Of a stretch of 64,000 bases of DNA, positions 35,501 to 47,249 are shown piece after piece. Source of the stretch: Rhizoclosmatium globosum (Eukaryota; Chytridiomycota; Chytridiomycetes; Chytridiales; Chytriomycetaceae); contig MCGO01000173.1 in the NCBI GenBank assembly GCA_002104985.1, positions 16,331-80,330 on the forward strand, given 5' to 3'. Positions within the stretch are counted from its first letter, which is position 1. Each line of letters opens with the position of its first letter. The position numbers were made by a program, and so were the translations under genes. The notes beneath the pieces were generated by a model. The model was not told where the DNA came from, ran no database searches, and saw only the letters and a list, made by a program, of their open reading frames with translations.

Positions 35501-38500
35501 GCTTCAACATCATCGAGCAAGAAAAAGTCGACATAAGACTTGCACGATTTGCTTTGTAAATGTGGTTTGACAACGGTTTTGAAGAATTCGGGGTCTTTGA
35601 AGTAAAGGAAGACGTTCAACTCGTGGCACGAGTACTCGCTAAACAGAGATATTTTGCTGTTGTACGATAAGGTGTTCCATGAAGTGATGAATTTAAACTT
35701 GGACAAAGTGTCTGCAGATGATGAAATCATGGATTCAGCAACAGAAAACAATTTTGGCAGCGTTGAGACGAGAGCAAAATCAGACCCAAGAGACAATGTC
35801 AGAGAAGAGCCGGCGTCGAGAGCAGTGTTGGCGAGAACCTCAGTAATATTAGATGAAACTGGCCAGCTTGGCCGAACAGCTGTATCAGCCAAGACAAGCC
35901 CCTGTTTGGAATCCTCATTGATCTGCACCTTCACCTGCGATGTCCAGTTTCCATCAACAACAACAAACAAGACTTCGCACTTTTGAGTTTCATTTAAAGG
36001 AACAACGAGGTAACCATCAGAATCGGGCTTCAGGTTGAAGAGGGAAGCCCCATTTTTGGCAAGGAAATCTACAACATTTTTACAGTGAGAAAACGACAAG
36101 ACTTTGTTCGGCATCGACAAACTCACCATAATTCGTGAAATCATATTGTAAGCTTGAAAGGTACTCCAAACGCGGAGTTGTTGGCTTACCAGACCTTTTC
36201 TTTTTGAAAGAAGCACGTTCACGAGCGTAGTCTCCAAGCGGTGCAGCCATGGTAGCACGCATAATTGGCGCACCCGTGAGTCCTCCAAATGCACCTCCGA
36301 ACGCAGCTTGCTGCGCCTGAAGACTCTCATTCACCACTGTCCCATCCAACGCAGAATCAAGAAGACTTGTGCTTCTCACTTTCTACAACGCACGCAGTGT
36401 CAACAAAGAAAAACATATAAACATCGCAAAAACTTCTTACCCAAGTATCAAGCAAAGCGCTCGGCTTCTGCAGCGTGTTCCCAATAATTCCCTTCCTCTC
36501 AATCACATCGCGCTTCCTCTTGAGCACGTACTCCAGATCAGGGTTCAGACTCTGAGTCAATGAGTATGCAGTTCCCAGAGTTTTTGGATCCACGACTCGA
36601 CGCTGTACGTCTCCAGGAGCGTATGTTGAAACATCTACGGATGTTGAATCGACAGTTCCGAGATACGAAACGAGGCAGTGAACACGCGTTGATGGAGTCA
36701 CGTTTGACAGTTTCACTTGGAACCCCGTTTGTGGCGTGTACGTTGTAGAACTGATACGTGCAGGCTCCAATACTGTGTCAACAGTCTTTGGGTTCAAGTT
36801 CAAATCAAATTGAAGAAGTCTATCCAACGGCGCACGTGTGGAAAGAACTTGAGTCGTGTTTGACAATGTCAAAGCTTTGGTATCATGGACTGAAATCGTC
36901 ACGTAATGGGTGTAAATCCTCATTTCGTATGAGCCTTTCTTGAGACCGCTCGAAACAACCAGTTCGCACAGGTTCTTCCCAACAGTCACAAAACTCACAA
37001 GATGACGAGCTGTCGAAAGGACCCTGCACCAAATATCAGAAAATCTCTGTTAAAATGGATTGATACTTACAATGCCTGCGAAGTATCCTTCTGATACAAA
37101 TCCCAAAGCTCTGGAGACGTTTCCAAATACTCAGCGGATACTCTCAACGGAATGACAATCCGTTCATCCTCTGCAATGGTCAATAACCCAGATGGAAGTT
37201 CTACAGGATTAAAAGGAGACAGCCCCGAAATGTTCCAGACTTTGGCTGGAGTTTCGCCAATAATAACTCCTACTGCAGCAACACCTTCCAACAAGCCCAA
37301 GTTAATAACTCCGGAAGAATCCGTGTGCATAACACGAGACATGAGTTTAACAACGTGGCAATGCTTGAAATAGACTTCGACAGAGTATTTCTTGAATGGT
37401 TCACCTGAATACCGTTAGTTGACACAGCATAAACTGAAAACCCTCACCATTACGACCCAAGATGCGCAATTTGTAACCCTTGTCACTCTTCTCCAAGAAA
37501 GAAGTCTCAATCGTAGAAGTCTCATCAATCTTGTTAAGTTCAACAAACTTGGAAACCTTGAGTTCCACATCTTCTTTCTGTGAAACTTTTCGGACCACCA
37601 ACGACAAAACAAACTCCATGCTTCGGACTAACAAGAGGTTTTAAGAGTTGCGTAAATCAATCAGAATTCAAAAAACATACCTTTGGCAGGTATGTTAACA
37701 TCAAACGTAGTATCATCCTCGTCACTGATATCAACCCCTTCAAAAACCTTCACACTCTCAAGTCCATCCGCGGCAACGACTTTCACAGAGATCTTTGCTT
37801 TCAAAGGTCCACTTCCTTCACCATGGCTACGATTTCCAGGAACCAAGTCTCTCAACTTTGCAGCAATACGATTTGATCCAATCGTTACAAGTGGTTTGAC
37901 AGCAACAGTTAGAGTGTTTCCTGCACGCACCGCTTCACGGTTGAACAGCCAACGCGCTTGCAATTGATACGATTCTTCCAAATGATTAAACTGCGCTGGG
38001 TAACTGTATCCTTTATACGTGATGATGAGTGTTTCTTGCTTTGCAGAGCGGGTAAATGGGATTGCAATGGTTCCGTCCTCACTTGGCTGTTCCTTATAAT
38101 TTCAGAGCTGCGATATGATGAAATATACAACAAAAAACAAACCTCGTATGTATGTCCTGCCATATAAACATTGAAATCGCGTTGAATGACTTCGTTCTTT
38201 TCATCCACAACTGAAAACACATGTCCACTGAGTGCAATTTTCTCCACGACACGCAATACACCCTGTATCGAGGTTGAACATTAATAAAAGGCAGCCTATT
38301 AAAGATATCAATACCTTCTGAAGTACAGCACGACATCGCTTTCCGCCACCCACAACTTCTACAACAACTAATCCTCTCTCGACACCGTCCAACCATGGAA
38401 CTTCTACACTTTCAGAATACAAACGACCGGCTGAGAAGGAACCACCACCGACTTGAACAAGTCTCGACCGATGTGGAACAACGCCAGTCAAATCAAGAGC

Positions 38501-40123
38501 CATAACAGCATTATTTGGGTCTGTCATAGCATTCACATTGCTCTTGTACAACGCGAACGTATTAATCTCGTACTCGTTGACTTCGAGTGTGCTGATATTC
38601 TTGATATTCAAGGGAAGAACAGTTTTCTGTGTCGAGAAAGGAACAAGGAAGTCTGGACGTTGGATTGGATCAAATTCCAAAACGATCGATTGTGTGAGGT
38701 CTTGGAGCTGTGATGGGGTAAGGAGGTGGTTGTATTTGGGACCTTCATCTGTTAGACAAATCTTTACGGCAGCAAAGTTTTCTTGGACGAGGGATTTGTT
38801 GATCCACTTTGAGTATGATTCAATTGTTTTGGAGGGATCGGTTTTGAAGATGTGGAGGAGGAAATGCGTCACGAGCTGGCGTTCTTCCAAGATGCTTGTG
38901 GACCAGTTTTTCTACAGGTTTTGTTAGCGCCTGGTCTTGAAATAAGGCTGTTTTGAAATTACCATGGATGTACTTTGAACAGGTGTGAGTGACACAAAGA
39001 AGTCTCCCCAAAGCGTTTGGTATCGGTCAACCACACGTGGCATTTGGATATACCTGAAGGTGCAGAATTAAGCATTCAAAACATTCCAGGAAAAGTACTT
39101 CTCTCACCTTTCAAACAAGGCAACATCATAAACACGTAATTTCGTGAGTTTGAATTGGAGTAAACGGAACACAATTGATGATTTGACAGAATTCATTCCA
39201 GCATCATGTAAAGCGACAGTTGCGAACTTATCCAATGTGAGCAGACCCTCAACATTGGATTCTGTGGGCAGCAGTCCATCGGTTGGATTCGTGGTTAATA
39301 CTTTTGCGCCAAGCTTATCCAAGAATTTTTCAACAAATCCAGGAGTGGACCACAGCTGAGAGTTTGAGGCCGCCATTAAATCCATTTGTTCGATAGTTGC
39401 CCAGTCCAATAGAGGTGGCATTGTGGATGGTGAGAGGGTGTTGAATACAAAGTTGAAAGCTGCAGGAAGCAGATCTTCCCCATCGAGAATAAACTGTGAT
39501 GAGTAAGAAGCAGTATTGAGGATGTCCAAGACCTGGGCGGCCCTGACTGTAGACGACAGTGACATTGTCGCTGAGTCAGCCAGCAGTATCTTAATTACGC
39601 GTGGCCAGGCCGCCGGTTCAACCAAAGCCGTTGTGTTTCGGGCAGTCAGGGCATAACGCAGGGCTTCGTTGGCTTCTTTTGCGAGATCGACCGCGTCCTT
39701 GTCCACCGAATCACCGCCACCACCACCAACTTCGTCCGAGGCGTCTTCCATGGCCACGTCCGCCGCCGATGGACCCGCAACACTGAGCACCGGATTGAAT
39801 TCGGCCGTGGCAAAGCGCGCAAGCTCAGCCACACTGTCGTTTTCCATGCCAGACTTCGAAAGAACTCGCCGGAATTCAAGGGCACGCGCCGAGGGAAGCC
39901 GGATCGAGTGGCTCTGAGGAGAGTATCCTTGCGTGTATCCTTGGGTGTGTTCCTGAGAGTACTCCTCGAACAAGTCCGCATTCACAAGTACCCCAACTCG
40001 TCGTCGTTCTTCGCTTCCCGGAACAAGTCGGGAAACTGCGGCGGCTTTCTCTTCCGGTGTCGTGGCGAGGACTACAGCCTCGGCGAGTGGAAGCGGAATA
40101 TGAAGTGTCTCAGATGAAAACAT
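32574..40123 (-). CDS. Giant multi-exon protein of unknown function (2,292 residues)
   Basis: Fourteen exons: 40123-39108, 39053-38963, 38911-38315, 38262-38143, 38092-37681, 37627-37448, 37404-37071, 37023-36441, 36382-36127, 36068-35271, 35215-34872, 34821-34654, 34604-33797, 33745-32574; 6,879 nt, every junction in phase. No signal peptide or membrane helix. The middle looks like repeated beta-sandwich modules; a helical block contains FLYFKDPEFFKTVVKPHL and an acidic/Pro-Ala linker (MEDSDDDMGF, then APPPPAPAAA) separates it from the C-terminal third with helical and beta parts. The DPEFF..VVKP phrase recalls large bacterial and protist proteins of unknown role, but this is memory of a pattern, not a search. 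The integrity over 7.5 kb implies strong selection. Confidence 0.75.
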
Positions 40124-40159
40124 CTTTTTTTTGTTTCATATCAATCAAAAAAGAAGCCA

Positions 40160-41336
40160 TCAAAAAGTAGAAACTAGAAGGCTACTCTTCCGCCGTGCCA
40201 TTCTATCTTCATATGCATCCCACACCCTTCCTAAATAAAAGGCTATGGCATTAGGGAACCCACTTAATGCCAACCCGGCTCCTGCAACCACCACCAACGA
40301 ATATGGGACGCGATATGCGAGTAAACTCATCACGCGATTAATAGTTGCTGGCACCCAAGTAATCAAAAACCCAACGGATATGATAAATGTTTTGACAATC
40401 AACCTGTTTTTGGAATTTTTCATTCTTTCCGCAGGAACTGTCACAGTTGACCTATGTGACATTGTTAATGATATGGTGGCGTTTTCTTGTTTGCCTGCGT
40501 CACGGTCTAAAGAATACTGATGAAAGTCCGGTATTTGATGAGGAAAGTGTACTAATTTCATATCATGCCCTGGACTCATATCAGCAGACACATGACCAAT
40601 AGGATTGTGGTTCATGTGCATCGTTGGACTGAAAGAAGTTCGTTGAGGAATCGGGTCCGTTACATGATTTTGACTATCAGACAGCTCTCGGCTTCTTTGC
40701 TGAATCAATAAAAATATTATAGTGTAGATGAGTAGTATCGCAAAGAAGTGAAGCCATCTAAGAAATGCGTTTTTCAGCAAACACCACATGAAAACCTAAA
40801 AAATTCAAGGATACTTACAGCATCACATACAATAGTGCCATCCGCAATTCTTGATACGCAGAAGATATCCAACACTCATATGTCGCATCTCCAATCACGT
40901 TTCCTCGTTGCATTATATCCTGAGCAATAAACATTGCACCAGTGGCAACCAATGGTGTGCCCCAGCCATGAGCATTGTACCACAACCAATAACTTTCTGC
41001 AACTTTGCTATTATGAATTATAGTCAAATAGCAATACGTTGCAATCAAGAATGACCAGCAAGATGACGCATTGATCGAATACTGCGTCAATATTCCCAAA
41101 AAAGTACATACGTCCGTGTTCCCCACAACACGTGTTCCCACCATAAAAGGAATAACCGATATCAAATCAGAAAGAGACAGGAACGCCTGCATAATCGCCA
41201 TACTGCTCGCTTTCCGCTTCGAAATAACAGAGTGAAGAACCAGAACAACAACGCCCAAGTTAGCTACAAGTGAAAACGGGCAAATGATGGATATCATCAG
41301 CTGAATGGGTTGCATCTCCTCTGATGTCAATCCCAT
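40160..41336 (-). CDS. Seven-helix receptor (cAMP-receptor-like GPCR)
   Basis: Exons 41336-40819 and 40757-40160; 1,116 nt, 371 residues. Carries the family signatures: ICPFSLVANL, NASSCWSF, RGNVIGDATYECWI, RWLHFFAILLIY, then NSKNRLIVKTFIISVGF and TWVPAT. The intron is at the same helix 5 position as in the 20-25 kb copies. Its stop is only 36 bp from the start of the giant gene on the same strand. Intact; ligand unknown. Confidence 0.8.
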
Positions 41337-41403
41337 CGTTCACGACTTCACGTAAAAGTTGTAATGGATGTAAATCTCTTACACTAACATATTATAACAC
41401 TTT

Positions 41404-42663
41404 TTATTTCCTATTTCTATCCCACATCATTCCAATAAAGAAAGAAATAGAATTCGGGAATCCACTGATAGACAATCCAAACGCAGTAACGAATTGCCAC
41501 CACGGCGGCATAGTAAACGACCGTTGGGCCGTTGCTGGAAGCCACGACACGAGGAATCCAATAGCCACAATACAACTTTTCACAATCAATTTGTTTCGAG
41601 AGCTTTTCATTTTACTGATCCCGTTTTCATTCATTTTTGCAGAGTTGTTGGGACCTTGATTCCGAGAATCCATTGACACGATAGATTGAGATTTTCTGAT
41701 TGATTGGGATTGTGGAGAACTTGAACTGCTCTCTCGAAGAGACTGTTGTTGAACTATTGCTGATCTAACGTTGTTCTCCATCACGTCACCAGAAGTCGCA
41801 GTAAGAGCAGATACTCTAATGGACCTCAGAGGTATCGCCTGTTTTGTTGAATAGCGTCCTGAATTCTGAGTATCCTTTTCCTGACTACGGCTCATTCTCT
41901 CCAACCCTTTCTCCGCGGCATGTATCGACACGAATATTCGCATATATATGCAGATAGTCAATATGAAATGGGAATAGAGGATACTGTAAAAAGCGTAAAA
42001 CCGGAGGTATGAATATTGGTTTGCAATCCAACACTCAAAGTGCGCGTCTCCAATCACGTTTCCATTGTTTTGAGTTTCTTGGACAATGAAAAGTGATGCT
42101 GTTGAGATGGCAGAGAGTGACCATGCGTAGACGTTGAACCACGTCCAATTGACTGTCTTGTTGTAGAGAACAGTCAGGTAACAGTATAACGCAACCAGAA
42201 AACTCCATGATGAAGAAGCCACTAAACAGAAATGGAACAACGCGCCAGCAACTTGGCATAACTCTGTTTTGTCTACGATTGAGGTTCCCATCATGAGACA
42301 GATTGAAGTGCAGGAATCAGACATTGCCAAGTACGCCGGTATAAGACCCAATCTATTGCGTTTGCTCTTTATGAAAACAACGCAGATGAAAACGATCCCG
42401 TTTGCAAATATTGAAAACGGTGTTATAAGCCTGCGTTATATTAGTTGATATTATGAACACCAAAAGTGAAACACCAACCTAAACATAAGACGTATGTGCT
42501 CTAACCCATCAGCCGATAAGCTATAATCTTCTTGTACCAGTTCTGTTTCAGCGACATTGTACATTTCGTCCATTGTTTTCCCTTTCGAAAAAACAAACCC
42601 AAATTCCAACAATGACTTCACATCAGGCACATTCATTTCTTCACAACACCTTTCCACTTCCAT
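41404..42663 (-). CDS. Seven-helix receptor (cAMP-receptor-like GPCR), variant intron
   Basis: Exons 42663-42479 and 42430-41404; 1,212 nt, 403 residues. This member has lost the helix 5 intron and instead has one before helix 1 (joining RLMFR to LITPFSIFANG). The N-terminal extracellular part is longer, with an acidic Cys-containing leader. Core motifs vary: VASSSWSF replaces NASSCWSF, loop NGNVIGDAHFECWI, helix 6 SSRNKLIVKSCIVAIGFLVSW with LPAT. Long Ser/Gln-rich third loop. Intact. Confidence 0.78.
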
Positions 42664-42693
42664 TAAAACATGCCGGAAAAAATAAATAATAAT

Positions 42694-44052
42694 CTATTTC
42701 CGCGAATGCTCCCAATCCCACACCAACCCCGCGAAAAACGACCCTGAATTCCAAAACCCTTGCACGCTAAGCCCAACCCCAGCCAAAACAGTCAACCACC
42801 CCGGAACGTCCCCCGATACACTCATATAGTGCTTCACCGTTGCGGGAACCCACGACGCCACGAATCCAAACGCGATTATGAGGGTTTTCAGGAGTAACTT
42901 GTCTCGCGATTGTTTCATTTTCCGGGCGGCTGCTTCGTGGTTTATGGAGGAGGGGCGGGATTGTATAGGATGGTGGTGGCTGTTTTTGCGTGATGTTGAT
43001 GTGAATTGGAGTGGGTTATAGAAATTTGATTTTACGGATGTGCGGAGGGATGTTGATGAGGTTGCACGGGGGAGTGGAGGTATAGGATATGAATTGGACG
43101 GTGGTTCGTGGATTCCGGTTTGGTTGGCTAGGTCGGGTAAGGATCGATGGAAGGTTGGGAGTGGAGGGACCGTATTTTCCATTACGTAGCTTTTCAAGCT
43201 GCTTGCGGAGCTCGGTTTTCGGTTTGGTTGGAGTTTTAGGGTGTTGGAGGATGAAGGGGCAGCTTGGGAATGGACTGATGCTCGTGATGAGGGTGGACTG
43301 TCGTTGATTGATGCACCACTGTGATGTATAGCCAGGGAAGATAGCGTTGTAGTAGGTAGCGGCGGAATTGGTACCGTTGAGGATGTTCCGACATCAGACA
43401 AGTCCTTCGTCGATGCTTCAATGGCAATGAAAATGCGAGTATAAACGAATATGAGGCCCAAGAAGTGTAACCACCTGAAAATTATATATTATCAACAGAA
43501 AGGCGTGAATGAGTTGTGTTCTTACAGTAGTGGATAATATAACACGAAACGCAACCTTGGATATTCCGGTGATATCCAACAAAAGTACAAAGAGTCCCCA
43601 ATGACGTTTCCTTTCCGAGCTAAACCTTGCACCGCAAACATGACCACAGTAGAGGCAAATGGCATACACCAGCCATATAAATTATAAGCCCACCAATATC
43701 TTTCCGCCAAACACATGTCATACAACACTGTCAAATAAGCATACACAGCCACAAGGAATGAAAAACATGACGAGGCATTCAAAAAATAATTCGTGAGGAC
43801 CCCAACAACAGTACAAAGCGCTTCACGATCCAATATCGACGTGCCAAGAATCAACGATATTGACACAACAATATCGGCGATTGAGAGATATACTTGTAGG
43901 ACTCCTAAATGCGTTTGCTTGCTCTTGATGAAAGCGACGCAGTAGAGAACACCGCAGTTTGAAAGGATTGCAAGGGGACAGATAATCCGCATGATAAGGC
44001 GGATGGTATCGACCTCCGGCGTCGTAAAAGAATAAGAATCCGAGTCATTCAT
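42694..44052 (-). CDS. Seven-helix receptor (cAMP-receptor-like GPCR), longest loop
   Basis: Exons 44052-43526 and 43474-42694; 1,308 nt, 435 residues. Standard intron position in helix 5 before WLHF. NASSCFSF, KGNVIGDSLYFCWI, QSRDKLLLKTLIIAFGF and SWVPAT are present. The third intracellular loop is about 150 residues of Ser/Pro with several PPLP motifs, possible SH3 or WW ligands. Third of three tandem minus-strand copies, 30 bp from the previous. Confidence 0.8.
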
Positions 44053-44255
44053 TTAAACTTCGTCAGTGCACGTCAGGGGTATTCTGTGACTGTTTTTCGC
44101 AATGTTGTGAGAGGCCATTGTCCTCAATAGGCCCAATCAGGTTCCTGACTTTGTAATCAACAATAATAAACTAGTCTCACTCGTTGCATGTGCGTTTATT
44201 AAGGATGTGGTATGATGTGGTTGTGTGCTAAAGAAAAACCAAAGATGCAGAAGGG

Positions 44256-44474
44256 CTAAAGGAAGAAGTTGTTGACAAGGTCTTTTACTTCTTTCAAACT
44301 CTTTACTAACGACCTCCGTTTCGTTGAGTTGGGGCCGGTGGGGTCAAGTGTTGAGTTGTTTGTTTCATCTTCTACAATGGATGTCTCTGTTGCTGATGGC
44401 CTGACAATATTTGTTTGACGGCTTGTATGTATGGTGCACGTTTTGAAGTTGACAAGGCCAGATGTGAAGGGCAT
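44256..44474 (-). CDS. Tiny protein with C-terminal KDLVNNFF helix
   Basis: 72 residues from ATG 44474. A Thr/Asn/Ser-rich body is followed by KRRSLVKSLKEVKDLVNNFF at the very end, a basic amphipathic helix. The gene at 44831-45079 ends in a matching IRHIKDSINRFF. Both lie on the minus strand and look like a diverged pair. Function unknown; the Phe-rich end suggests membrane-surface or protein docking. Confidence 0.45.
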   Translation of the reverse strand: MPFTSGLVNFKTCTIHTSRQTNIVRPSATETSIVEDETNNSTLDPTGPNSTKRRSLVKSLKEVKDLVNNFFL

Positions 44475-44830
44475 CTTATGCAATGAGTTTCTTTTTGGTG
44501 ATGATTACGGCCGCGGATGAGGTGTGCGGAAAAGGCCTGTGCGGCAATCGAACCTTGCGTTGAACTCTGTCGAACTTGATGAGCGACAAAATTATTGTTA
44601 TTTCTTTTAGGTTCAAATAAGTACGTTTGTTCTTTTAGATATAATGGGAAATTTCATAGAACATACGTAATAGTTGAAGCAAGAGACGACGGAATAATCT
44701 TGCAGAGCGTTTGTGAGAGTCAGGAGAGTCAAATTATAAAACTGCCTATTTATTGTAAAACAATGATACCAATATGTTGTAAGACGGATATATATACAAA
44801 GTAGGATAATGTGATGTGAGCGAGAGAGTC

Positions 44831-45079
44831 TCAGGCAAAGAAGCGGTTGATGGAATCTTTGATGTGTCTGATTTTCGTCGATATGTTCTTTGACGGGGAT
44901 GTAGGAGATCCGGCCTCAGGAGACGACGGTTCAGTGTTTGTGTTGACAATTTTGGGGTTTGTTCGAAGCATTAGGTCTGAGGAGGGTTGATTTGAGGCAT
45001 CGTTGTGTCTGGCAGAGTTGATAGTCAGAGGAGCCCTCTTGCGTTGCAAGTTAGAAGGCTCGTTCGGTCTAGATGGCAT
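44831..45079 (-). CDS. Tiny protein with C-terminal KDSINRFF helix
   Basis: 82 residues from ATG 45079. Pro/Ser/Asn-rich (SSPEAGSPTSPSKN), ending TKIRHIKDSINRFFA. Shares the C-terminal helix pattern with 44256-44474. The promoter faces that of GLE1 at 45253 (divergent, 173 bp apart). No known domain. Confidence 0.45.
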   Translation of the reverse strand: MPSRPNEPSNLQRKRAPLTINSARHNDASNQPSSDLMLRTNPKIVNTNTEPSSPEAGSPTSPSKNISTKIRHIKDSINRFFA

Positions 45080-45252
45080 GTTTTCGACAACGTAATGGCC
45101 TCAGTACGAACCGATTTTGTTTCAGAATTGGGCTTGGGGGACGTCGAACTCTTCGTTTTGATTCCTTCAACATTACTAACTACAATTTATATTTGTAAGT
45201 TTTGATATCTGTGTATGTTCTACAGAATTAGTTTGTTTTGTATATTAAAAAG

Positions 45253-47208
45253 ATGCGGATTTCATGTGAAGACGAGGTTGAGGTTGAGATCCCGACCAAC
45301 TGCCGCGGCCGCCACACACCGGGCGACAAAGACAAACGCGCAACTCTTCAGTTTCAACGCGCAGTTCGACGCGCAGCCACGACGGTTGCGCACGAAGGTT
45401 TGGCCGTGGACCTGCGCCGCTTCTCAGAACTGCAAATTGATGCGCCGCGCTTTGTCGCCGCCACGCCGGCTTTTGCTGCGCCGACTCGTGCGATGTCGGA
45501 AGGTGCGAAGGTGGAAGGCGCGAGGGAAAAGGAGAGAGAGAAGGAGGTGTGTTGTAGTTGACCAACCAGTGTTCTCTAAAACCGATGTCGTCCAGAAAGA
45601 AGAACTGGCGAAACGGGCCCAGCTTCTCAACGATAACCTGCTCAGTGTATGTCCCTGGCTCACTCTCAATCATGTATCAATGCTCACTCACGAAACCATC
45701 TCAGTTCCTTGACAAGAAACTGAACCAGCTAAAACTCGAGGCCGAAACCAAACAGAAACAGACTGAAGCCCAACGCGCAAAACTTCAATTGGAAAAGGAG
45801 GCGAAGGAAAAGGAGGAGAGGGACAGGAAAGAAAAGGAGGCTAAAGAAAAGGAGGACAAACTTAAGAAGGCAGAGGAGGAGAAACAAAGGCAACAGCAGG
45901 CCCAACAAGCTGCTGCTTCTGTGGCCGCAGCTCCTTCTGTACCAGCTCCTCCACCTGTCCCTGCAACCATCACTCAGATCCCACCAACTCCTGCTCCTAT
46001 ACAAACGGCAGCACAACCTCAACCTCCTCCTGCTCCCAAACGAGAGTCAACTGTTCCAGTGAGTTGAATTCAACCGAAAATAATGGCTCAAAATTTAAAA
46101 CAGAAAGGCGTAATCACGTCTGAAGAAGCCTGGGACTCAGCCGCAAGGTTCTTTGGCGTTATTCAGGTATTAAACATCCATCAACTGCACGCGCGACTCA
46201 CCCATCGTAGAATATCAAAGCCAACGTGAAACCAGCAGTCGTAAACAACCCTGCATTCTCTGCGTCGCGAATGCAGCGTATGAAGATTAATCAAGCCGTT
46301 GGACAAATCACACGATCAAAACAAAAGATGATGGACGTGGTATGTGTCAATCCGTACTTCATACGTCGACTCATAAATATCCCGGGGCATTAGGCTAGAG
46401 TGATCCACGGATTCCTCTCAACAGCTCAACAAAAGGACGCATCCTACTACCAGTACCTCCTTGACGTGACCGCCAAATCGTTTGTCCTCCAAACTGACAC
46501 AGAAGTATCCGTTCACGCCATCAAAGCCCCCGCTCTCGCTCAAGTAGCATCCATGCTCATTGAAAAACACCCAGACCTTCTCGCAGTGCTCCTCGGCAGA
46601 CTCATGAAACGATGTCCATATACCGTGCCCATGTACTTCAAGAGACTCGAGGGCGAGAGTGAAGATGAATTCCTGAAACGATGCCGGTATAAGCAAATGG
46701 AGGAAGGAGTTTGGGAAAGTGAGGAGCGGTATAATGAGCGAATGTGTGGTATGATAAGGTTTTACGCGGGGTTGACGCAAATCAAGAGTTGAGTTTTTGT
46801 TTCTGTTTCCATCTAACCTATTTATGTATGCTCATGATTGTTTTGTTTTCAGCCAACTCGGGAATGTATGATATTGACTTTGGATGGCAATGGATGGCGC
46901 GAGTATTAAATATTAATCCTCGAAAGATTACGCCACAACTTGTGTGCAGCTTCTTGGAGGTAATTTAGTTTTCGTTAGAGTTTGCCTTTTAAACGTTATC
47001 ATCAAAGATTGCTGGAAACTCAATTATGAAGACATACAAACGCCAAGCAGAGAAATTATTTGTCTACTTGTACAAGGTGTTTCTCCCGAAAATGATGACC
47101 CTGTCAGTGCCGAGTGCCATGAAACTTCAATTATTTTTGGAGGAGCCAGGAAACTTCATTCAAACAGGAAAGATGCCAGTACTCAAAGGATCCGAATTTG
47201 AGAATTGA
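45253..47208 (+). CDS. GLE1: GLE1-like mRNA export factor
   Basis: Eight exons: 45253-45487, 45570-45646, 45705-46058, 46104-46166, 46211-46339, 46394-46787, 46853-46959, 47008-47208; 1,560 nt, 519 residues. GLE1 works at the cytoplasmic face of the nuclear pore, activating the DEAD-box ATPase Dbp5 with inositol hexakisphosphate. Layout: N-terminal region, a long Lys/Glu coiled coil (about 105-165), a Pro-rich linker, and a helical C-terminal domain with KRCPYTVPMYFK, RMCGMIRFYAGL, FGWQWMARVLNI and AGNSIMKTYKRQ, all matching the GLE1 CTD. The first donor (GTGCGATG) is chosen because it alone keeps the frame. No lesions. Confidence 0.88.
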
Positions 47209-47249
47209 TCCAATTTTCCCTCTATCTAATTGGAATAAAAATATCGTCT

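Noticed and set aside
44595..44804. 69-codon plus-strand frame between the two tiny proteins
   Set aside because: Begins in an upstream region, no conserved motif, and no ATG-context or family support.
45558..46067. Alternative start for GLE1 at an ATG in another frame
   Set aside because: Splice phases 45487/45570 and 45646/45705 give one continuous frame; the alternative needs no N-terminal domain and has poor composition upstream.
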